NCBI GenBank assembly: GCA_036406655.1
Contig: DASXAP010000159.1
Coordinates: 1 to 14,372 of the forward strand
From: VAZQ01 sp036406655
GTDB lineage: Bacteria > Pseudomonadota > Alphaproteobacteria > Rhizobiales > Xanthobacteraceae
Length of the DNA: 14,372 nucleotides
Direction: 5' to 3'
This document shows positions 7,287 through 14,372 of this stretch, one piece after another. The notes beneath the pieces were generated by a model, which saw nothing but the letters and a program-made list of their open reading frames with translations, was not told where the DNA came from and searched no databases. Within the stretch, counting starts at the first letter, position 1, and each line of letters opens with the position of its first letter. Position numbers and translations under genes: made by a program.

Positions 7287-8438
7287 ATGGATTTCGAGCT
7301 TCCCGAAGACTTGCGGATGCTGAAGCGGACGGTCGCCGACTTCGTCGACCGCGAGCTCATTCCCATCGAGCAGACAACCATGGACGGGCCGGTCATGCGG
7401 CCCGAAATCCGCGCGCAGCTCGAGCGCAAGGCCAGGGAGCTGGGGCTGTGGCTGCTCAACGTCCCGGTCGAGCACGGCGGGCAGGGGCTCGGGCTGCTCG
7501 GCATGGCGGTGGTCTGGGAGGAGCTCGCCCGCACCATCGCCTTGCCGCCGCGCGGGCCGCTGATCTTCGGCCCCGACGTCAAGCCGATCCTGTTTGGTCT
7601 CTCGCCGGCGCAGAAGGAGAAATATCTGTTTCCGGTCCTGCGCGGCGAGAAGGTCACCGCCTTCGCCCAGTCGGAGCCGGACGCGGGATCCGATCCCGGC
7701 GCGATGCGGACCACCGCCGTGCGCAAGGGCGATCGCTACCTGATCAACGGCTACAAGCGCTGGATCACCAACGCCGGCAGCGCCGACTTCTTTCAGCTCG
7801 TCGCGGCGACCGACCGCAGCAAGGGCAGCCGCGGCGGGCTGAGCATGTTCCTCGTCGATGCCGGCAGCCCTGGCGTCACGATCCTCGGACGGACGCAGAC
7901 GATGATGGGGGACGCGCCCTATGAGATTGCCTTCGACAACGTCGAGGTGCCGGCCGAGAACCTGATCGGGCGGGAAGGCGAGGGCATGCAGGCCGCGCAG
8001 ACCTGGATCACCAGCGGACGCCTCTACCAGGCCTGCCGCGGGCTGGGCGTGGCCAAGCGGTGCCTCGATCTCGCCGCGCGCTATGCCAAGCAGCGCGTCA
8101 CCTTCGGCGCGCCGCTCGCCGAGCGGCAGGCGGTGCAGTTCATGCTCGCCGACAGCTACATGGAGCATCAGATGACCCAGCTCATGGTCTACCGGCTGGC
8201 GGCGCGGAGCGATGCCGGCGCGGCGGCGCGCCATGAAAGCTACATGACGAAGATCGCCGGCACCGAGCTTGGCTTCCGTGTCGCCGACCGCTGCCTGCAG
8301 ATCCACGGCGGGCTCGGCCTGGCGACCGAGCTGCCGATCTCGCAGATGTGGCGGGATGCGCGCAGCTTCATGATCACCGAAGGGCCGGTCGAGCTGATGC
8401 GCTGGGTCCTGGCGCGGGAGATTCTGCGTGGCTACTGA
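7287..8438 (+). CDS. Acyl-CoA dehydrogenase
   Basis: A 383-residue FAD enzyme that would introduce an alpha,beta double bond into an acyl-CoA and pass electrons to ETF. The three-domain layout is clear: helical N-terminus (MDFELPEDLRMLKRTV), middle beta domain with FAQSEPDAGSDPGAM and YLINGYKRWITNAG, and C-terminal helical domain with CLQIHGGLGLATELP. Glu365 in ITEGPVELMR is at the position of the catalytic base of medium-chain type enzymes (the Glu of the YEGT motif). It starts at ATG 7287 after GGGAGG (7268-7273) and GCAGG, 19 bases behind the CoA-transferase. It is the natural partner of the hydratase-lyase-like enzyme, which would act on the enoyl-CoA formed here. No ETF genes are in the window. 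Chain length or ring preference cannot be read from the sequence. Confidence 0.93.
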   Translation: MDFELPEDLRMLKRTVADFVDRELIPIEQTTMDGPVMRPEIRAQLERKARELGLWLLNVPVEHGGQGLGLLGMAVVWEELARTIALPPRGPLIFGPDVKPILFGLSPAQKEKYLFPVLRGEKVTAFAQSEPDAGSDPGAMRTTAVRKGDRYLINGYKRWITNAGSADFFQLVAATDRSKGSRGGLSMFLVDAGSPGVTILGRTQTMMGDAPYEIAFDNVEVPAENLIGREGEGMQAAQTWITSGRLYQACRGLGVAKRCLDLAARYAKQRVTFGAPLAERQAVQFMLADSYMEHQMTQLMVYRLAARSDAGAAARHESYMTKIAGTELGFRVADRCLQIHGGLGLATELPISQMWRDARSFMITEGPVELMRWVLAREILRGY

Positions 8439-8450
8439 CGCGGAGAGCAA

Positions 8451-9644
8451 ATGAGGCGCGCGCCGCGCATCGTCCTCGTCGGCGGCGGCATCGGCGGGCT
8501 TGCTGCGGCGCTGGCGCTGGAGCGGCGGGGCGCCGAGGTCGTCCTCTGCGAGCAGTCGCCGGCGCTGGGCGAGATCGGCGCCGGCCTCAACCTCAGCCCG
8601 AACGCGCTCATGGCCCTGCGGGCGCTCGGGGTCGAGGACGCGGTGATGGCGATCGGCTCGGAATCGGACTTCCTGGTCATCCGCAGCTGGAAGAGCGGGC
8701 GGATCATCTCGCGCATGCGTCGCGGCGCGTTCCGGCGGCAGTTCGGCGCGCCCAACCTGACGGTGCACCGCGCCGACCTGCTCGCGGTGCTGGGCGGCGC
8801 GCTCAGGAGAGCGGACATGCGCCTCGGTGCCCGCTGCATCGGCGTCGACGCCGATGATCGCGGCGCCGCGGCCCGTCTCGCCGACGGGAGCGGGATCGAG
8901 GCGGACATCGTCGTCGGCGCCGACGGGATTCATTCGATCGTGCGCGCGAGCCTCTTCGGTGCCGACGCGCCGCGCTTCACCGGCTGCGTCTGCTGGCGCG
9001 GCATGGCGAGCGCCGAGGCGGTGCCGCGCGACATCGCGGTTGCCGAAGGCGCCATGTGGATGGGTCCGCATGGCCATGTCGTTCACTATCCGGTGCGGCG
9101 CGGCGAGCTCGTCAACATCGTCGCCCACGTCGACAGCGACGCGTGGACCGAGGAATCCTGGACCCGCGAATGCGACGTGGCGGAGCTGATGACCACCTAT
9201 GCCGGCTGGCACCGCGACCTGCTGCGCCTCTATCCCTGCAGCGAGCGCTGGTACAAGTGGGCGCTCTACGACCGCGATCCGCTGCAGCGGTGGAGCAAGG
9301 GGCGCATCACCCTGCTCGGCGATGCCGCGCACGCGATGCTGCCTTATCTCGGGCAGGGGGCGGCGATGGCGATCGAGGACGCTTGCGTGCTCGCCGCCGC
9401 GATCGCTCGTCATGCCGATGACCCCGCCCACGCGCTGCTCGTCTACGAGCGGCTGCGCCTCGAGCGTACCCGGGCGGCCGTGCTCGGCTCGCGCGCGCGC
9501 GCCCGCGAGAATCATCTCGCCTCGCCGTGGGCGCGCCTCAGGCGCGACGTGAAGTTCGCGCTGCGCGAGCGGTTCGGCGGCGACAGGACCGTGTTTCAGG
9601 CCGGATGGCTCTACAGCTACGACGTGGCGCGCGAGCTGCGCTGA
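8451..9644 (+). CDS. FAD-dependent aromatic hydroxylase (salicylate / 3-hydroxybenzoate hydroxylase type)
   Basis: A 397-residue single-component group A flavoprotein monooxygenase. The dinucleotide motif GGGIGG is at 11-16 with Glu34 closing the second strand, VHRADL contains the conserved Arg107, the DG motif is at GADGIHS (Asp158-Gly159), and the GD motif is LLGDAAHAMLPYLGQGAAMAIED with Gly290-Asp291. The block from WKWALYDRDPLQRWSKGR through the GD motif closely resembles salicylate 1-hydroxylases and 3-hydroxybenzoate 6-hydroxylases. Such enzymes use NAD(P)H and O2 to hydroxylate an electron-rich ring, so the pathway probably handles an aromatic or heteroaromatic acid at some step. It starts at ATG 8451, with GGAGAG at 8442-8447, 12 bases after the acyl-CoA dehydrogenase. 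No ring-cleavage dioxygenase follows in the window. Confidence 0.9.
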   Translation: MRRAPRIVLVGGGIGGLAAALALERRGAEVVLCEQSPALGEIGAGLNLSPNALMALRALGVEDAVMAIGSESDFLVIRSWKSGRIISRMRRGAFRRQFGAPNLTVHRADLLAVLGGALRRADMRLGARCIGVDADDRGAAARLADGSGIEADIVVGADGIHSIVRASLFGADAPRFTGCVCWRGMASAEAVPRDIAVAEGAMWMGPHGHVVHYPVRRGELVNIVAHVDSDAWTEESWTRECDVAELMTTYAGWHRDLLRLYPCSERWYKWALYDRDPLQRWSKGRITLLGDAAHAMLPYLGQGAAMAIEDACVLAAAIARHADDPAHALLVYERLRLERTRAAVLGSRARARENHLASPWARLRRDVKFALRERFGGDRTVFQAGWLYSYDVARELR

Positions 9645-9687
9645 CCGGCGGCGCGATTGACTGCAATGAGATCGCCTCTTACGAGTT

Positions 9688-9702
9688 GTCGGCGCCGCCG
9701 AC
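9688..9702 (+). repeat. Short GC-rich hairpin between the hydroxylase and M20 genes
   Basis: GTCGGC (9688-9693) can pair with GCCGAC (9697-9702) around a 3-base loop. The direct repeat GAGATCG flanks it (9668-9674 and 9704-9710). There is no T-run after it and the ribosome site of the next gene follows at once, so a terminator is unlikely; it may only be a small mRNA structure. The remainder of this 79-base gap shows nothing else. Confidence 0.3.
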
Positions 9703-9708
9703 GAGATC

Positions 9709-9714
9709 GGGAGG
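9709..9714 (+). promoter_or_regulatory. Shine-Dalgarno sequence for the M20 hydrolase gene
   Basis: GGGAGG lies 9 bases before the ATG at 9724 and supports that start. Confidence 0.6.
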
Positions 9715-9723
9715 ATTCTGCAG

Positions 9724-10998
9724 ATGAGTGCCGGTGCCCACCAGAAGGTTCTGCAACTGGTCGATCAGAGCCGCGACGAGGCAATCAGATTCCTCCAGGA
9801 CATGATCGCCATCCCCAGCGTCACCGGGGACGAGGCCAACATCCAGAAGTTTCTCTCCGGCTACATGACCAGGATGGGCCTCGATGTCGACATGTGGGAG
9901 ACGAGCTGGGAGGAGCTCAAGAAGCACCCGGCCTATCGGCCGGTCGCGCGCGGCTATGAGGGACGCCCCAACATTGTGGCGACGCTGAAGGGCTCGGGCG
10001 GCGGGCGGTCGCTGCTTCTGAACGGGCACACCGACGTCATTCCGGTCGGCGGCGGAGAAGGCTGGAGCGACAGCCCCTGGTCGGCGACCATCAGGGACGG
10101 GCGCATCTACGGGCGCGGCTCCGCCGACATGAAGAGCGGGGTGGCGAGCCACATCATGGCGGTCGAGTGCCTGATGGCAGCCGGCCTCAGGCCCCGGGGC
10201 GACGTCTACATCAACGTCGTGGTCGACGAGGAGGTCAGCGGCCACGGGACGCTCGACACGGTGATCCGCGGCTACCGGGCCGACGCCGGCATCTCCGGGG
10301 AGACCAGCGATCTGGCGGTGCAGCCCGCCTGCATCGGCCGCATCTGGTTCGAGATCGAGATTCACGGCAAGCCTGCCGGCATCCAGAAGCGCTACCAGGG
10401 CATCAGCGGCATCGAGCTCGGCAACAAGATCGTCAAGGCGGTCGCCGACCTCGAAGCCAGACGCGTCGCCACGGTCACCCATCCGCTCTATCCGAATGCG
10501 CTCGACACGCTCCCGTGCATCATCGGCAGCTTCTCGGCCGGGAATTATCCGAGCGCTTTTCCCGTCAACTGCCTCTTGAAGGGCAGCATCGGCACCGTCC
10601 CGGGCGAGGACCACGAAGGTGTCAAGCGCAGCCTGGTCGAGCAGGTGGCGCGGGCCGCGGCGCAGGACGACTGGATGCGGCTGCATCCTCCGCAGGTGCG
10701 GTTCGTCGGCTATGACGCGGAGGCTTCGGAGATTCCCCGCGGTCATCCCATCGTCTCGACGGTGTGCCGCAGCTACAAGGAGGTGACCGGCCGCGAGCCC
10801 GAGATCAGCGGCCGCCAGGGCGCCGCCGACACCCGCTTCCTCAACCGCTACGCGAGCACGCCGACCGTCATCTTCGGTCCCGGCTCGACCGCGGTCATGC
10901 ATGCCGACGACGAGTACGTCTCGATCGACGACTATCTGACCGCAATCAAGGTCGTGGGGCTCAGCATCTGCGACTGGTGCGGCGTTGACGGGCGCTAG
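9724..10998 (+). CDS. M20-family metallo-amidohydrolase (ArgE/DapE-like deacylase)
   Basis: A 424-residue zinc-dependent hydrolase of the M20 peptidase/ArgE/DapE family, which cleaves amide bonds of N-acyl amino acids or small peptides. The metal-site residues are visible: His102 in GHTDVIP, Asp135 in GRGSADMKSG (the bridging Asp), the general base Glu169 with Glu170 in VVVDEEVSG, Glu193 in GETSD, and His393 in VMHADDEYVS. The GRQGAADTRFL stretch matches the conserved region before the last ligand. An insertion (ETSWEELKKHPAYRP, about 59-73) before the first ligand is seen in many deacetylase-like members. There is no signal peptide, so it acts in the cytoplasm, after uptake. Its place among CoA and oxygenase genes suggests it removes an acyl or amino-acid group from the substrate or an intermediate. 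Specific ArgE or DapE function is unlikely in this context. Confidence 0.9.
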   Translation: MSAGAHQKVLQLVDQSRDEAIRFLQDMIAIPSVTGDEANIQKFLSGYMTRMGLDVDMWETSWEELKKHPAYRPVARGYEGRPNIVATLKGSGGGRSLLLNGHTDVIPVGGGEGWSDSPWSATIRDGRIYGRGSADMKSGVASHIMAVECLMAAGLRPRGDVYINVVVDEEVSGHGTLDTVIRGYRADAGISGETSDLAVQPACIGRIWFEIEIHGKPAGIQKRYQGISGIELGNKIVKAVADLEARRVATVTHPLYPNALDTLPCIIGSFSAGNYPSAFPVNCLLKGSIGTVPGEDHEGVKRSLVEQVARAAAQDDWMRLHPPQVRFVGYDAEASEIPRGHPIVSTVCRSYKEVTGREPEISGRQGAADTRFLNRYASTPTVIFGPGSTAVMHADDEYVSIDDYLTAIKVVGLSICDWCGVDGR

Positions 10999-11031
10999 AA
11001 TGCCGGATCGAGCCGGAGCATGGCATGGGCG

Positions 11032-11058
11032 GCATGGCCGCGCTGGTACCGGCCATGC
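11032..11058 (+). repeat. 9-bp perfect inverted repeat before the PLP enzyme gene
   Basis: GCATGGCCG (11032-11040) and CGGCCATGC (11050-11058) are perfect reverse complements separated by 9 bases. GCATGG also occurs twice just upstream (from 11018 and 11023). The repeat lies about 30 bases before the ATG at 11089 and has no T-run after it. It could be an operator for a dimeric regulator or an RNA hairpin. Its presence is one reason to think the region 11020-11088 is not coding. Confidence 0.45.
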
Positions 11059-11088
11059 ACGCGTAATCCGCCTTGGCCTGCCGGCCGC

Positions 11089-12591
<1,503 letters not shown>

Positions 12592-12597
12592 GAGGCG

Positions 12598-13584
12598 ATG
12601 ACAGCGGGCATCGGCAAGACGGCGGGTCGGGCAGGCCCCTCCTATCTGGACCTGCGGGAGAGGCTGTCACGCCGCGACCGCAGCCTGCGCGACAAGGTTG
12701 TCTCGCTGGAGGAGGCGGCCTCGTTCGTCCGCGACGGCGATTCGGTCGGCATCGGCGGCAGCACCATGTCGCGCACGCCGATGGGGATGATCTGGGCGCT
12801 GATCCGCGCCGGCAGGAAGCGGCTGAGCTGCTCGCGCAGCATCGTCTCCAGCGACGGCGATCTGCTGCTTGCGTCGAGGGTCTGCGATCACATCGTCACC
12901 AGCTGGTTCAGCCAGAGCATTCTCTGGGGCGTGTCGAAGGTGATGCGCCATCACGTGGAGACCGGAAAGGTGCGCTACGACGAGTGGAGCCACATGGCGA
13001 TGGGCATGCGCTTCCGCGCCGGCGCCATGGGCATCCCGTTCATGCCGATCCGCTCGATGCTCGGCTCGGACGTGCGCAAGCAGCGGCCCGAGCCGGTCGA
13101 GATCGACTGCCCGTTCACCGGCGACAGGATCCTGCTGGTCCCCGCGCTCAACCCGGACGTCGCTCTCATCCACGTCCAGCGCTGCGACGCCTACGGCAAC
13201 GCGCAGATCGACGGGCTGCAGTTCATGGACATGGATCTGGCAATCGCCGCCGACAAGGTCGTTCTCACCACGGAGCGCATCGTCTCCAACGATCAGATCC
13301 GGCGTGCGCCCGACCAGACCAAGATTCCGTTTTTCGCGGTCGATGCCGTGGTGGAGCTGCCGTTCGGCTGCGCGCCGCACGAATGCTACGGTGTCTACGA
13401 GCCCATGCTGCGCCACCTGCAGCATTACGTGGGCCTGGTGAACAAGGATCCGGTCGAGGCGATGCGAAAATATCTCGAGCGCTTCGTCTACGGGCCGAAG
13501 TCGTGGAACGAGTTCCTCGGCTTGATCGGCACCGACGAGTTGCTCGAGGCGGCTCGCGCCGGAAAGGCCATCTACGATGCGTAG
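12598..13584 (+). CDS. Class I CoA-transferase, alpha subunit (GctA/IpdA-like)
   Basis: A 328-residue alpha subunit of a family I CoA-transferase or a relative acting on ring-derived CoA thioesters. Signs are the SLEEAASFVRDGDSVGIGG region (36-54), E129 in YDEWSHMAM followed by RAGAMGIPFMPIRSMLGSD, the YGNAQIDG motif (199-206), and ERIVS (226-230). It resembles glutaconate CoA-transferase subunit A and the steroid-ring hydrolase subunit IpdA, but is longer than IpdA (about 290) because of an N-terminal extension of some 30 polar residues. E129 aligns with the Glu that IpdA needs for ring hydrolysis, but this Glu is common in the wider family. It starts at ATG 12598, 6 bases after the PLP gene stop with GAGAGG between, and is followed directly by the beta subunit. 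The two subunits should form a heteromer. Confidence 0.9.
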   Translation: MTAGIGKTAGRAGPSYLDLRERLSRRDRSLRDKVVSLEEAASFVRDGDSVGIGGSTMSRTPMGMIWALIRAGRKRLSCSRSIVSSDGDLLLASRVCDHIVTSWFSQSILWGVSKVMRHHVETGKVRYDEWSHMAMGMRFRAGAMGIPFMPIRSMLGSDVRKQRPEPVEIDCPFTGDRILLVPALNPDVALIHVQRCDAYGNAQIDGLQFMDMDLAIAADKVVLTTERIVSNDQIRRAPDQTKIPFFAVDAVVELPFGCAPHECYGVYEPMLRHLQHYVGLVNKDPVEAMRKYLERFVYGPKSWNEFLGLIGTDELLEAARAGKAIYDA

Positions 13585-13589
13585 CGGTC

Positions 13590-14366
13590 ATGCAGGCTGG
13601 CAGCATGCATAGTCACACCGCCGCCGAGCTTCTCGCGATCCTGAGCGCACGTCAGCTCAAGGACGGGCAGGTCGTCTTCGCCGGGGTCGGCATCCCGCTC
13701 CTCGCCGCGACGCTGGCGCAGCGGCTGCGCTGTCCCGGGCTCACGATCCTGTTCGAAGGCGGCGTGATCGGCGCCTTCGTCGAGCCGGGCAAGCTGCCGC
13801 CCTCGACCAACGACCAGCGGTGCACGCGGCGCGCCAACATGGTTCTGGGCAGCGCCGATGTGCTGCTGCTGCTGCAGCGCGGCTACGTCGATCTCGGCTT
13901 CATGGGCGGCGCGCAGATCGATCAGTACGGCAACCTGAACAGCTCCTTCATCGGCGACCCGCTGAAGCCGAAGACCCGGCTGCCGGGCACCGGCGGCGGC
14001 AACGACATCGCCAGCCTCGCGCAGATGGTGGTGGCGATGAAGCACGAGAAGCGGCGCTTCGTCGAGCACGTGGACTTCATCACCAGCCCCGGGTACCTCG
14101 AGGGCGGCGACACCCGCTGCGCCCGGGGCCTGCCCGCGGGCGGCATGTTCCGCGTGGTCACCGATCTCGCGGTGTTCGGATTCGACGACGAGCAGCGGCG
14201 CATGCAGGTGCTTTCGCTCAATCCCGGCGTCACCCGCGAGCAGGTCCAGGAGAACACCGGATTCCGCCTGCGATTCGCCGCCGAGCTGGGTGTCACCGAG
14301 CCGCCGACCAATCACGAGCTGGAAGTGCTGCGCGAGCTCGATCCCGAGCAGCTCTACACGGCATAG
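13590..14366 (+). CDS. Class I CoA-transferase, beta subunit (GctB/IpdB-like)
   Basis: A 258-residue beta subunit matching the preceding gene. GVGIPLLAATLAQ (32-44) precedes LTILFEGGVIGA, where Glu56 lies at the position of the covalent catalytic Glu of glutaconate CoA-transferase (Glu54 in that enzyme, from memory). MGGAQIDQYGNLNSS (105-119) and LSLNPGVTREQV toward the end are also family motifs. IpdB of steroid degradation lacks this Glu, so this pair is more likely a genuine CoA-transferase than an IpdAB hydrolase. Two ATGs are close together (13590 and 13605); I give the first, which adds five residues, but neither has a good ribosome site. It begins 5 bases after the alpha stop. An ATG at 14368, just after the stop, may begin another gene beyond the window. 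Confidence 0.9.
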   Translation: MQAGSMHSHTAAELLAILSARQLKDGQVVFAGVGIPLLAATLAQRLRCPGLTILFEGGVIGAFVEPGKLPPSTNDQRCTRRANMVLGSADVLLLLQRGYVDLGFMGGAQIDQYGNLNSSFIGDPLKPKTRLPGTGGGNDIASLAQMVVAMKHEKRRFVEHVDFITSPGYLEGGDTRCARGLPAGGMFRVVTDLAVFGFDDEQRRMQVLSLNPGVTREQVQENTGFRLRFAAELGVTEPPTNHELEVLRELDPEQLYTA

Positions 14367-14372
14367 AATGCC

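Noticed and set aside
3833..7726. Very long open frame on the minus strand (1297 codons) across the hydrolase-to-acyl-CoA-dehydrogenase genes
   Set aside because: It runs antisense to four well-supported genes. Its product is low-complexity, rich in Arg/Ala/Gly/His/Asp with no family motif, which is expected from high third-position GC.
7122..9515. 797-codon minus-strand open frame under the acyl-CoA dehydrogenase and FAD hydroxylase
   Set aside because: Same compositional artefact; the plus-strand proteins contain complete catalytic motifs.
9688..9702. Terminator between the FAD hydroxylase and M20 genes
   Set aside because: The stem is only 6 bp, has no T-run and is followed at once by a ribosome site.
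11020..11088. Upstream ATG giving 23 more residues on the PLP enzyme
   Set aside because: The added peptide has four Trp and several Pro/Arg in 23 residues and overlaps a perfect inverted repeat; it looks like noncoding sequence. It cannot be fully excluded, since GGAG lies close before 11020.

Overview
The window is a GC-rich stretch with every recognisable gene on the + strand. It holds the end of one gene and fourteen complete ones, many overlapping or separated by only a few bases. High GC, frequent GTG/TTG starts and a Liv-type ABC transporter next to soil-type aromatic/acyl-CoA catabolic genes suggest a proteobacterium, most likely an alphaproteobacterium of the Bradyrhizobium/Hyphomicrobiales kind. 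The taxon is an inference from style and protein motifs, not from a marker gene. I saw no RNA gene, mobile element, CRISPR array or regulator.

Layout. Positions 1-1513 carry the tail of a LivM-like permease and two ATP-binding subunits (LivG, LivF). Positions 1517-4112 carry a short-chain dehydrogenase (SDR), a crotonase-fold enzyme closely resembling hydroxycinnamoyl-CoA hydratase-lyase, and an alpha/beta hydrolase whose nucleophile is Cys. Positions 4109-8438 carry a luciferase-like flavin monooxygenase, a second SDR, a type III (CaiB/BaiF) CoA-transferase and an acyl-CoA dehydrogenase. Positions 8451-12591 carry a salicylate/3-hydroxybenzoate-hydroxylase-like FAD monooxygenase, an M20 metallo-amidohydrolase and a large, divergent PLP enzyme of the cysteine-synthase fold. 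Positions 12598-14366 carry both subunits of a class I CoA-transferase related to glutaconate CoA-transferase and IpdAB.

Reading the set together (inference): a Liv-type transporter takes up an acid, amide or amino-acid conjugate. The M20 enzyme and the PLP enzyme may release and process an amino-acid or amide part. The CoA-transferases, not a ligase (none is present), would make a CoA thioester. The acyl-CoA dehydrogenase, hydratase/lyase and SDRs would process the side chain. The two flavin monooxygenases and the alpha/beta hydrolase would attack the rest of the molecule. The substrate is not determined by the sequence. The most unusual points are the hydratase-lyase homologue lacking the tyrosines that contact the phenol, the Cys nucleophile, the joint presence of two unrelated CoA-transferases with no ligase, the divergent PLP protein, and two 9-bp perfect inverted repeats in the only sizeable intergenic gaps.

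No gene-free stretch exceeds about 100 bases. The four larger gaps (2339-2435, 3258-3332, 9645-9723, 10999-11088) each hold an inverted repeat, listed below; none is followed by a T-run.
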